Positions 26,010 through 34,937 of a DNA stretch of 64,000 bases are shown piece by piece. A program made the translations under genes and the position numbers. This stretch comes from Prevotella sp. GTDB taxonomy: Bacteria > Bacteroidota > Bacteroidia > Bacteroidales > Bacteroidaceae. The stretch spans positions 46,390-110,389 of the forward strand of contig JAILFH010000093.1 in NCBI GenBank assembly GCA_024697645.1, written 5' to 3'. Below the pieces are notes generated by a model that did no database searches, had not been told where the DNA came from, and saw nothing but the letters and a program-made list of their open reading frames with translations. How positions within the stretch are numbered: the first letter of the stretch is position 1; each line of letters begins with the position of its first letter.

Positions 26010-28826
26010 TTATTTCACGACAACCTTTCGGCCATCCTTAATATAGATACCCTTCAGATGGGGCTGACCGTTGAGCGCGCGACCATCAAGCGTGTACCAC
26101 TTAGAGGAAGCAGCGTTTGCCTTCTCATTCACAAGGCTGATGGCTGTGGTCTCATCGTCACCAAGGTCGAGGACGAACGCCTTCACGCCATTGGCTCCAG
26201 CCGTTGGAGTAGCAGCCGTAAGACCCTCCTTCAACTCGAAATAGCCGCGCAGAGCGTTCACGGTGACATCGGCATTGGGATAGTAGAGTTTCTTACCTGT
26301 GCTGAGGAAGAGTTTCGTACGATCGTTGGCCGCAAGCGTCACGGGAGCAAAGGTACCAAGGAAATCGATATAGTCAGTAGAAACCGTATCGCAACTGGTG
26401 GCAGCGATGGTGACGTTCGTGAAGACGGGATTCTCGATGTTGCTGCCGCTTTCTTCCCAACGTAGGAGGTAGGGTTTGCCGGCTTCGATATGGGTGGCAT
26501 CATCGAAATGGAGCGTGAGGGTGCCATCGGCATAGACCGACGAGGAGAGGGTCTTCAGCGTAGCGCCTTCGAGAGGTGTGCCGCTGAGGCTGTAGACGTG
26601 GAAGGGCAGACAGAGCGTGTTCCACGATCCTTCCTTATAGAGCGTACGATCGGCAAGAGTCACGTCGAGGGCACGATTGTCAAACTGCTCGATAGTGGCT
26701 GTATTGTCCTCGGCATTAGCCAGAGAGATTGCCCAGAGAAGGGTCTCACGGCGTGTGGAGGTGAACTGATAGGTGTAGGTCTGACCATCGGTCTGATGGG
26801 CGTAGTTAGCGATGCCCATGTGGACGACGACGCCATCGGCTGCGGCCGTAGCCTCATTGACGTAGGGGGTGACAACAGTGGCGTTGATGGTGAGGGGACC
26901 TGCGAGATCGCCACCGCTGAGGGTGAGCGTAGCGCTGCTGTAGTCGTCGGACCACGTCCACTTTTCGGTATAGGCCGTACGATAACGAGCATAGAGTGTG
27001 GTGTTGCCCGTAGGCGTGAAGGTGCCGGTGATGAGGTTGAGCTGCTGCTCGTTCTCACCATCGCTCAGTTCTGCGCTAATGGGCGCTGTAGCGGGATCCT
27101 GCACATAGCCTAAGAAGGTGAGTCCGCTGGCCTCTGCATCGGGCACGGTGAACGGGGTGTTCTTGAGGAAACCGAAATGGAGGGGCTCGGCAAAGGCGGT
27201 GCCTGTACCTGATGCCCTGTAGACGGTGATGACATTGACGTCGGCATTCTGCTTGAAGCCGCAGACGCAGGTGCCATCGGAGGCGTAGGTGTGGCCCTCA
27301 GTGAGGCTGTAGCCGCAGTTGTGGCAGAGGCTGGTGTGTTCGTAGGTGTCAACGGAGTAGTAGATGTCGTGTTGGCACTTCTCCAAACGGGCATAATGGC
27401 TCGTGGTGATGGCGTTGACGCGATTGGCCGTAGCAGTGGGCTCGGCAACGTTGCCATCAGCGCCCACAGAGGCGCTATAATAGTCGTCGAGGACGATGGT
27501 GCCCAGGTTGCCGCTGTTGGTGCCTACGGCATTTGAGCGTTCACCGCCAGTGGCATACACCTTGGCTGTGCCGCCAATCTCGATGTACTCGACATCGCCA
27601 TCCTCGCCTGCACCGATGCCTGCGCCATAGTCGTCGCCGGTGGCATGGACGAAACCGCCCGTGATGACGAGGTGCTTGCAGTTGCCACCCTCGCCGCCAC
27701 CGATACCTGCTGCATCCATGCCGCCATAGGCATAGATCTCGCCGCCCGTGATGGTGACGTTCTCACAGTCGCCGCCGTCGCCACCACCGATGCCTGCGCT
27801 GTAGCGATAGACATCCTTGGCTGTGACCAGACCGCCGGTGATGAGAATGGTGCCGCTGTGGTCCTCGCCACCACCGATGCCTGCGCCCCATTGGCCTTGG
27901 GTCTCAACAATGCCGCCATTGATGGTGACCTTACCGCCAGGATAGAACGAACCGCCGATGCCTGCGCCATAGTGGCCTTCGGAATGGACCTTGCCGCCTT
28001 CGATGAGGACATCGCAAGCGAGGCCGAGGTCGTCGCTGGTGGAGATATCGCCCGTGCCGATGCCGGTAGCGCCCGACGTATCGAGAAAGCCGCCATAGAT
28101 GTTGACCTTACCACCAACGCGATGACGGCCGCCACCGATGCCTGCGCCAAGTCCGCCGGAATAGGCAGTGATGATGCCGCCATAGATGTTGACGGGGCCG
28201 CCTTGATTGCCGTCGTTGCCGCCACCGATGCCCGCACCGCCGGCACAGCTGGCGATATAGAGATAGCCACCATAGATGGAGACATGCCCGCCAATACCGC
28301 GGTTGACGCCGCCACCGATGCCCGCACCGCCATCAACACCTACGGTATGGATGTGACCGCCATAGACCTCGAGCGAACCTGAGTTCATGATGTTGCCAGC
28401 GTCGTCGACGCAGTTCTTGCTGCAACCGATGCCGGCAGCGCCACGATAGTCGTCGTTGAAAGTATTGAGGAGGCCCCTATTCTCGTCGGAGGACTGGCCG
28501 TAGATGCGCAGGAGGGTGTTGCCTTCGAGCTTGACGCCGCCAGTGCAGTGCAACTCGCAGTGGTCGCAGAGGATGAGGTTGACATCGGTGCCCATGATCT
28601 TAAGGGTCTGCAGCGTGACTTTGCCCTCGACATAGTAGTAGCCATCGGTGAGGCCCACCCAGCCGTCGGTGCTGTGGATGGGCGAAGCATCAACAGTGAC
28701 TTCGGTGTCGATGAGTTCCTTGTTGGTCTCGTCCCATGAGCGGCTGGTGAATTTCACTTCGTCGGCCCAAGCCGTCTGCCCAACCATTATCAGACAGGCG
28801 AAAATAGAAAATATTCTTTGTTTCAT
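26010..28826 (-). CDS. Secreted beta-helix surface protein with GAGIGGG repeats, Cys/His ribbon and sorting tail
   Basis: This 938-residue secreted protein has a signal peptide (1-21, MVGQTAWA). Residues about 145-430 form some ten degenerate repeats of about 30 residues with the pattern GAGIGGG, variable loop, GGKVNIYGG, as in parallel beta-helix adhesins. Residues about 480-525 hold a Cys/His-rich module (CQH, LCHNCGY, CVCGF) that looks like a zinc ribbon. About 545-615 resembles the Listeria-Bacteroides repeat (LTFLGYVQDP, TLYARYR). The end GIYIKDGRKVVVK is a type IX-like sorting tail. The start at 28826 (MKQRIFSIF) matches the start of the upstream gene, which ends 59 bases before; both are probably one operon. 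The function (adhesion or glycan binding) is not established. Confidence 0.72.
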   Translation of the reverse strand: MKQRIFSIFACLIMVGQTAWADEVKFTSRSWDETNKELIDTEVTVDASPIHSTDGWVGLTDGYYYVEGKVTLQTLKIMGTDVNLILCDHCELHCTGGVKLEGNTLLRIYGQSSDENRGLLNTFNDDYRGAAGIGCSKNCVDDAGNIMNSGSLEVYGGHIHTVGVDGGAGIGGGVNRGIGGHVSIYGGYLYIASCAGGAGIGGGNDGNQGGPVNIYGGIITAYSGGLGAGIGGGRHRVGGKVNIYGGFLDTSGATGIGTGDISTSDDLGLACDVLIEGGKVHSEGHYGAGIGGSFYPGGKVTINGGIVETQGQWGAGIGGGEDHSGTILITGGLVTAKDVYRYSAGIGGGDGGDCENVTITGGEIYAYGGMDAAGIGGGEGGNCKHLVITGGFVHATGDDYGAGIGAGEDGDVEYIEIGGTAKVYATGGERSNAVGTNSGNLGTIVLDDYYSASVGADGNVAEPTATANRVNAITTSHYARLEKCQHDIYYSVDTYEHTSLCHNCGYSLTEGHTYASDGTCVCGFKQNADVNVITVYRASGTGTAFAEPLHFGFLKNTPFTVPDAEASGLTFLGYVQDPATAPISAELSDGENEQQLNLITGTFTPTGNTTLYARYRTAYTEKWTWSDDYSSATLTLSGGDLAGPLTINATVVTPYVNEATAAADGVVVHMGIANYAHQTDGQTYTYQFTSTRRETLLWAISLANAEDNTATIEQFDNRALDVTLADRTLYKEGSWNTLCLPFHVYSLSGTPLEGATLKTLSSSVYADGTLTLHFDDATHIEAGKPYLLRWEESGSNIENPVFTNVTIAATSCDTVSTDYIDFLGTFAPVTLAANDRTKLFLSTGKKLYYPNADVTVNALRGYFELKEGLTAATPTAGANGVKAFVLDLGDDETTAISLVNEKANAASSKWYTLDGRALNGQPHLKGIYIKDGRKVVVK

Positions 28827-28885
28827 TACAGTCATTATTTCTTTATTTCCAAAATTTCTATTGATCATCTAAACGGTCAGAAGTA

Positions 28886-31800
28886 TCAGTCGTCGTTACC
28901 GATAAGAGGTTTTGCGAGCGCCGGACCGCTGCCACCGCCTTCGTAGGTGATGCCGGTGTCGTCGGTGTCGTCGTTGACAATCGTGTTGCCCTCCTTACCG
29001 AGGATGATGTTCACGAGGCGGGTGACATCGGCGATGGTGATGACGTTGTCGCGGTTGACATCGGCTGCATCGGTGTCGTAGTTGTCGGCTGCCGTAGCCT
29101 TGCCAAGGATGATGTTGACGAGGGCCGTGACATCGGCAATCGTTACCGAGCCGTCGCGATTGACATCACCCATGCGGAAGTCGGGATTGTCCTCGAAGAC
29201 GGCCGAGATGGTGACGTCGTTGGCAGGCATGGTGAAATCGTAGGTGTTGCCCGTCTCCTGATTGACCTGAATATCTACAGGACCGTTGCCGTCGCCCAGG
29301 TCGACCAACACCGAACTGATGAGTTGCGAGTTGTGGGCAGGAGCGATGGTGAAACTTGCATTGGTGCCCTCGGTGGTGAAAAAATTGCCATCGTAGGCGA
29401 AAGCGTGCAGATAGCCGTAGTAGACGAGTTTACGAATAGTCAGTTGGCTGACGTCGTAGGCTATCTCATCGCCGGGGAAGTCGACCACGAGGCCATCGGC
29501 TACATTAATCTTATACGCGCGTGTGTCGGTGGTGTTGCCTAAGGCGTCAAGAGCCGCGTCGGTGTAATAGAGTCGGTACACTTCTCCAGCCTCCAACAAG
29601 TTGCCAACCTCGGCTGCGATGCGGGACGTCTCGCTGCCTTCAGCGCGTGCAACCGAACTGCCTGCATAGACGCTATACTCAGCCTTACCCGAATTGAGGC
29701 CGCCGATGAGTCCGCCTACAAAGTCGGCACCCGTCACACGAGCCTCGCTCACGCATCCCTTCAACTGTGCCTGAGTCTCAGACATAAGGCCGTTCTTATC
29801 CTGATTGTACATCGAGGCTACCACACCGCCCACATAGTCGGTGCCCGTGACGTAAGTAGTCGACTTGACCAGACAGTTCTCAACAACATTGCGATTGTAG
29901 CCGGCGATGGCGCCTACAGTGCGCTTACCTTCGAGTTTGCTTTCGGCAAGGACGACGTTCTTGATGGTTCCGTTGTTAATGCCAACCAGACCCACGTACG
30001 ATTGCGTTTTATCATCGTTGTGCAGACCCTTGATGGTGTGGCCTGCGCCGTCGAACGTTCCGAAGAAACGATGGTTCTGGGCGAGAGAGTTGCCGATAGG
30101 ATCCCAACGGTAGTCTTCCATATTGAGGTCGGCGCCCAGGGTGATGGTCCATCCTTCGTAACTCAGTTCGTTGTCGGCGCTGACCGAGTTCACGTTATAG
30201 GCCAGCAAGGCCAACTCTTCGGGAGTGGTGATGGTGATGGTCTTCTTAAATTTATCGATTTGCGAGAACGATTCGGCACGGATGCCCTCCTCGGTCCATA
30301 GCGCAGTCTTCACGTCGGCCTCTACCACGCAGTCCTCCGCTGCAGTAGTGACGGTGTAGACGCCATTCTCGTCGGGCGTAAGGGTCTGTCCGACTGCTGT
30401 CACCGAGAGAATGCGCTGGGGCTCCTCGACAGTTGCCGTGAAGGAAACGTTCGTATGGGCGACAACAAAACAGATGCCCTTGAGGCTGGGGTCGTTTAAG
30501 ATGATACCTCCGCGATCGCCGAAATCGAAGTATTGGATGCCCGAGATGCTATAGCGCACGGTGCCCTCGCCGAAATGGAGCGTAAGGCCCTCGGTGCCGC
30601 TGCGTACGGGATAGGCCAGAGAGTGTGACATCTCATGATTCAGGCAAAAGTTGTACCCTAAATCAGGATCGTAGGCATCCCCTCCATTAAGCGAATGATA
30701 CACGAAATTGAGTGCCAAGTGGTTGAAGCCCTCATAGGTGCCATTCTCAACGCAGTCCTTAATGTAAATATATCCCGTAAGGTCACGCCAACCCACGAAA
30801 GCGGCGCCAAAGCGTTCGCCAGTGGCTGTGGAAGTCTGCAGTTTGCCGTCGAAATAGCAACCAAAAAGGCGAACATTTGAGGAACGGGCATGCCCCACGA
30901 AACCACCGCCGTGGTCGGCATCGCCATCAAGGCCGTCGCAAACGACTAATGCTGATACGCGGCAGTTCTCAATATAGCTGGAGGCGCCTTCGTCTTTGTT
31001 CAGCGCACCGACGAGGCCGCCCGTGTGGATACCGCCTGCGACGGTACCATCCACGATGATATTCTTGAGGTTAATGCCCTCGGCATAGCTGAATGGGGCT
31101 GTGAAGGGTACGCTGGCCACACCCGTCGTACTGCGGTTCTTCAGGATGTTGGCGTGAATGGTGTGTCCGTCGCCATCGTAATTACCCTTAAACGGACTTG
31201 CCTCGGTGCCAATGCCTTCCGAAACGGAGATATCGGCGGTCTGCTTGAAGTACTTGCCGCTGACATCGGCGCCGCTGTTGACGCTGGCGGCAAGGGCTTT
31301 CCAAACGGCATCGCTGGAGATGAGATAGGGGTCAGCCTCAGTGCCCGTGCCCTGAATCTCGCTGGGCGTGAAGTAACCCGTGAACGGATTGGCCATCTTC
31401 AGGTTGTTGGCCGACTCGCCGTAGTCGAGCGTGCTGTCGAACACGGTGCCATTGGTGCTCACGAGCGAAGTACAACCGCTGAACATGCCCTCGGCTTTCA
31501 CCTCGTTCGGGAAGGCTTGGTCGCAATAGATGTGGGCAAGTTTGCTGCAGTCCTGGAACATGTATTCGGCGTTGGCGCTCACGTTGTCGGTGGTGACCAT
31601 CACGGAAAGGTCAAAGCCAGTCAGGTCGAGGGCCTCGAGGCTGCTGCAGCCCGAGAACATGCCGCGTGTCCAGATGGCCTTGCCGTTGTTCAGATGGACC
31701 AGTCCCTCAATCTGCGTCAGACTTGCGAAGCCTCTGAACCATGATGCAAGACTCGCGGGCTGCACTTCGAGGAAACTGTTCTTGATGTACACCTTCGTGG

Positions 31801-33769
31801 CGCTTGTAGCGTTGACCTCATCATAGACCCAGCCCGGTCTGAAATCGTGTTCGCCTGAGCCTTTCACGGCGTCGCCCTGCCATATCTTCGTGATGCTGTG
31901 ACCATCGTAGACGTCACCGAAAGTGGGTCTCTCGAAGGTGAAATAGAGTGCCTTCACGTCTTCACACCAGATAGCCAGAGGCACGAGACCGTCGCTCCAC
32001 TCAGCAGTGACCACGCAGTTGGCTGCCTGCATCGTGGTGGTGTAGGTCTTGTCGGAAGCACGCTCGAGCGTCTGTCCGTACGCGCTGACGGAAGTGATGT
32101 AGTTATATTCTATGTCGATCGAAGCCTCGAAACTGACCACGTCGCCAGCCTTCGCATAGCGTACTCCGTTGTACACGATGCCGTTGCCCTCGATATCGCC
32201 GTCAGCGTTCTTGTGGCCGTAGAAGGTCACGTTGGGCATGGAGAACTCGTTCAGCCAATAGTCCTTGAACGTAAGGGAAAGTTCCTCCTGACTCGTCGTG
32301 ATGGTATAGGCCCTGGGACCTTCGATGTCGGAGAGGCAGTAGTTGCCGCTGCCTTCCTTCAGCAGTATCTGGTTGTTGCCGAGGTAGAAATCGAGTCCTT
32401 TGCGGGTGAAGGCGCCATAGGTTCCGTTCTCCACGCAGGCGCGGATGTCGATGTTCGTCATGTCGTCGGCCCATCCCACGATGGCACCAGCCACGCTGTT
32501 CGCCTCGCCAGTGGAAGGCGTCAGACTGCCGTTGAACAGGCAACCTTCTACAGCGCCTTCAGCCGAGTGGGCATGACCCACGATGCCGCCGCCGTAATCA
32601 GGGTCGGAGCCCTCGCGGTGGTCGCAGACGATGTCGGCCGAGACAACGCAGTTGGTGATGTAGTTTCTGTCGCCGTCAAGCGAACCCACGAGTCCTGCGG
32701 TGTGGATACCGCCCTTGATGCTGCCGTCCACCTTCAGGTCCTGGATTGTAGCGCCGTTGATATAGGCAAAGGGAGCCGTATAAGGCACGCTGGCCACACC
32801 GGTAGTGTTCCAGTTTTGGTCGATAGCGGCCGTGATGGTGTGCTTGTTTCCTTCGAACTCGCCCTTGTAGGGATTGGTCTCTGTGCCCATCGGGGTCTTC
32901 ACCTCGATATCGGCAACCAGTTGCATGTTGTGGCCGCTGAGTTCGTGGCCAGCGTAGATATAACTGGCAAGTGCCTCCCACTGCTCGCTGGTTTCAATCT
33001 GATAGGGCTTGTCGTCGCCGTTGCCAGTGGGGGCGTTCTTCATGGTGAACAGACCCGTGAAGGGGTTAGCCAAGTTGATGTTGCAGGCTTTATCGTCCCA
33101 ATCGTAATCGGAAGGAAGCGTTGCGCCGCAACCGCCCTTCAGACTGGTACAGTATTGAAACATACCATTTGCTGACTCGACCTTGTCACTCGCCAGCGAC
33201 TGATAGCAATAGATAGTCTTCAACACGGGACAGTCATAAAACATACTGTTCGTATTGCCCAGTCGCGAGAGGTCGAAGCCCGTGAGGTCGATCGTGGTGA
33301 GTTCAGGGAGTTTGCCAAACAATAAAGAGGCGTTGGCCCCATTCGTCGGATTCAGGTTACCCAAACCCTCGATCTCGGTGATGTTCTCCAACCCGTAGAA
33401 ATACTCGAAGAGGCTATTCACTTCCACGTCCTTGAAACTCTCGTCAATGACAACGCGTGTGACATTGTTCGCCACCACGTCTTCGGGCTCTGGATCATAA
33501 TCCGGGTCATAATCTGACGGATAGTCTAATGTTCTCCAGGCAGGCGCGCCCGTGTCGCTCACATTCCTGGTTACATCACTGCCCGACCACACCTTGCTGA
33601 CGGTCTGGCCGTTGTAGGTGTCGTCTGCCGAGTAGACAGTCTCGGAATTAGTAAGGTAGAGAGTTCCGTTTCCCTCACACCAAATGACCTGAGGGGTACG
33701 CGTCTGTGCCAGCGCTGTTTGCACCATCATGAGCAAACAGGCAAAAACTAAAAATACTTTTTGTTTCAT
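28886..33769 (-). CDS. Giant BspA/GLUG-type surface protein with internal duplication and dockerin-like C-terminus
   Basis: This 1627-residue secreted protein has a signal peptide (1-21, MVQTALA). Two homologous units of about 570 residues (about 25-595 and 598-1165) repeat the same order: an IWCE strand, BspA/DUF285-like leucine-rich segments (LTGFDLS, MFxxCxxL), then GTETNPYKGEFEG-like and HTAGLVGSL GLUG-like turns. Further GLUG repeats lie at about 1250-1370 (VGLVGINNG, VGGVVASM, VGGLIGGLNSG). The C-terminus at about 1530-1593 has two dockerin-like calcium loops (GDVNRDGSVTIADVTALV, DVNRDNVITIADVTRLV) and a short acidic end (NDDTDDTG). The start at 33769 is chosen to begin the signal peptide. 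Related repeats occur in oral and gut Bacteroidota adhesins; the role here is unknown. Confidence 0.75.
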   Translation of the reverse strand: MKQKVFLVFACLLMMVQTALAQTRTPQVIWCEGNGTLYLTNSETVYSADDTYNGQTVSKVWSGSDVTRNVSDTGAPAWRTLDYPSDYDPDYDPEPEDVVANNVTRVVIDESFKDVEVNSLFEYFYGLENITEIEGLGNLNPTNGANASLLFGKLPELTTIDLTGFDLSRLGNTNSMFYDCPVLKTIYCYQSLASDKVESANGMFQYCTSLKGGCGATLPSDYDWDDKACNINLANPFTGLFTMKNAPTGNGDDKPYQIETSEQWEALASYIYAGHELSGHNMQLVADIEVKTPMGTETNPYKGEFEGNKHTITAAIDQNWNTTGVASVPYTAPFAYINGATIQDLKVDGSIKGGIHTAGLVGSLDGDRNYITNCVVSADIVCDHREGSDPDYGGGIVGHAHSAEGAVEGCLFNGSLTPSTGEANSVAGAIVGWADDMTNIDIRACVENGTYGAFTRKGLDFYLGNNQILLKEGSGNYCLSDIEGPRAYTITTSQEELSLTFKDYWLNEFSMPNVTFYGHKNADGDIEGNGIVYNGVRYAKAGDVVSFEASIDIEYNYITSVSAYGQTLERASDKTYTTTMQAANCVVTAEWSDGLVPLAIWCEDVKALYFTFERPTFGDVYDGHSITKIWQGDAVKGSGEHDFRPGWVYDEVNATSATKVYIKNSFLEVQPASLASWFRGFASLTQIEGLVHLNNGKAIWTRGMFSGCSSLEALDLTGFDLSVMVTTDNVSANAEYMFQDCSKLAHIYCDQAFPNEVKAEGMFSGCTSLVSTNGTVFDSTLDYGESANNLKMANPFTGYFTPSEIQGTGTEADPYLISSDAVWKALAASVNSGADVSGKYFKQTADISVSEGIGTEASPFKGNYDGDGHTIHANILKNRSTTGVASVPFTAPFSYAEGINLKNIIVDGTVAGGIHTGGLVGALNKDEGASSYIENCRVSALVVCDGLDGDADHGGGFVGHARSSNVRLFGCYFDGKLQTSTATGERFGAAFVGWRDLTGYIYIKDCVENGTYEGFNHLALNFVYHSLNGGDAYDPDLGYNFCLNHEMSHSLAYPVRSGTEGLTLHFGEGTVRYSISGIQYFDFGDRGGIILNDPSLKGICFVVAHTNVSFTATVEEPQRILSVTAVGQTLTPDENGVYTVTTAAEDCVVEADVKTALWTEEGIRAESFSQIDKFKKTITITTPEELALLAYNVNSVSADNELSYEGWTITLGADLNMEDYRWDPIGNSLAQNHRFFGTFDGAGHTIKGLHNDDKTQSYVGLVGINNGTIKNVVLAESKLEGKRTVGAIAGYNRNVVENCLVKSTTYVTGTDYVGGVVASMYNQDKNGLMSETQAQLKGCVSEARVTGADFVGGLIGGLNSGKAEYSVYAGSSVARAEGSETSRIAAEVGNLLEAGEVYRLYYTDAALDALGNTTDTRAYKINVADGLVVDFPGDEIAYDVSQLTIRKLVYYGYLHAFAYDGNFFTTEGTNASFTIAPAHNSQLISSVLVDLGDGNGPVDIQVNQETGNTYDFTMPANDVTISAVFEDNPDFRMGDVNRDGSVTIADVTALVNIILGKATAADNYDTDAADVNRDNVITIADVTRLVNIILGKEGNTIVNDDTDDTGITYEGGGSGPALAKPLIGNDD

Positions 33770-33899
33770 AGAAAATATAATGTTAATCTTATTTTCCAAC
33801 ACATCTATAGGACCGGTTACAAGCAGCGGTTGCGCATTTTTCCTTATATGATTTCAAAGAATATTTCCTCCAAAAGAGTCTTATATCGTTTTCAGCGTG

Positions 33900-33907
33900 C
33901 AAAATTA
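33900..33907 (-). promoter_or_regulatory. Possible -7 box for the surface-protein operon
   Basis: TAATTTTG on the minus strand, 131 bases before the ATG at 33769. It is identical to the -7 boxes of the GH128-like and sigma genes. No clear -33 element. Confidence 0.45.
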
Positions 33908-34027
33908 CAAAAAAATTTCCTAACCTATTCATTTTATGAATAAAAAGATAAATAACAAGGAAGAAAAAGTTACTCTTCGCCCGTCAGTCATCCGCTGGCT
34001 GCGCATTTGTCATACTTATTATCCAAA

Positions 34028-34178
34028 GCATAACTTTCGACCTTAGAGAGCACGTGTTTATACCTATATAGAGCATGTGTTTATACCCCTATAGAGGATG
34101 TCTTTCTATGGTCAAAAGGATGCTTTTCTAAGGTAGAGAGCAATGCTCCATAGGGTCTAAAGCATTCCTTTCTTGACG
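34028..34178 (+). repeat. 22/23-nt degenerate tandem repeat array, copy 3 of 3
   Basis: Units start at 34028, 34050 (23 nt), 34073 (23 nt), 34096, 34118, 34140 and a partial one at 34162. As in the other two arrays, the 23-nt units are those with a TTTATACC core and the 22-nt units those with GACC/GGTC. The array lies upstream of the giant surface protein gene. Confidence 0.85.
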
Positions 34179-34795
34179 ACGAGTACATCGAGCGATTGGC
34201 CAGATAAAGTTTGTATTTTTCTGCCATAATACTGTTTAAGTTTCAAGTTTTAAGATTTAAGTTGATAGGTTAACAATTTTGTCGAGGGCGAGTTGCGTGG
34301 AGCGAGGAAGGAAATTTTGCTGAGCATCACAAGCGTCCCCGTGTGCTGAGCGTTACTCGGTTGAAGGCGTCCCTTCGCGTCGAATGCCTGCAGGACTAAT
34401 CCCTTGCGCCAGGCCCCTTGCACCCTGTCCCTTTGACTTTGCAAAGTTACTAATAATTTATAACCTATGCAATAGGGTTTAAACGGATGAGAGCGAAATT
34501 GAGTGTGAATTTGTGTTAATTTCAGCAGGCGAAATGTGGACGAGCGCAAATTGTTGCATGTCCCTTTGTCTCATGTTGCAATAAGGGTGTACCACACATC
34601 GAAGGAACAGCCTTACATCCTATGGGTTATTATATATTATAATATATAATAAAATTATACTAATTACAATTAGAAATATTTATCCCCTATTTATTGATAA
34701 TTTTCAACTCTATTCTTACGCTATACTATCCCCTACTCCCTTAATGCAACATGCAACATTGCAACATGCAACATTTTTGGGAAATTTTGTCCTTT

Positions 34796-34860
34796 CCTGA
34801 TGTAGTTGACAACTAATTCCCTGAACTGGTTGACATCTAATTTCCTGATGTGGTTGACAC
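34796..34860. repeat. 24-nt direct repeats resembling IS21-type terminal repeats
   Basis: Three units at 34796-34819, 34820-34843 and 34844-34860 follow the pattern CCTGA(TG/AC)T(A/G)GTTGACA then CTAATT. Read on the minus strand they begin TGTCAACCACATCAGGAAAT and similar. Tandem TGTCAAC words of this kind are found at the ends of IS21-family elements. No transposase gene is present, so this could be a remnant end. Confidence 0.45.
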
Positions 34861-34899
34861 AAAAAAGAAGAAGCGCCACAGACTCAACTGCAGTGCTTC
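34861..34899 (-). terminator. Terminator after the TlpA-like lipoprotein gene
   Basis: On the minus strand, GAAGCACTGCAG pairs with CTGTGGCGCTTC (one mismatch, two wobbles), followed by TTCTTTTTT. It lies 39 bases past the stop at 34938. Confidence 0.75.
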
Positions 34900-34937
34900 T
34901 TCCCTACTTTATTGGTTTGGTAATTGGGAAATGCTGC

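Larger units (their letters stand above)
33908..34860. other. Gene-free stretch with several repeat types
   Basis: Nearly 1 kb without a credible gene. It holds the third 22/23-nt array (34028-34178), a G/C-richer block (34260-34440) with no domain in any frame, and an AT palindrome around 34630-34660. It also holds a perfect 15-nt duplication of TGCAACATGCAACAT (34745-34774) and three 24-nt repeats (34796-34860) that look like insertion-sequence end repeats. Confidence 0.6.

Noticed and set aside
27524..28339. Alanine/serine-rich 271-codon frame inside the beta-helix gene
   Set aside because: Frame-shifted reading of Gly-rich repeats on the same strand. Low-complexity composition only.
31898..33175. 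425-codon plus-strand frame inside the giant surface protein gene
   Set aside because: Shadow of a confident coding frame. Its translation follows the duplicated repeat structure of the opposite strand and has no own domain.
34250..34549. 99-codon minus-strand frame
   Set aside because: It covers mixed repeat words and a G/C-richer block, with no domain, no promoter and unlike codon use.
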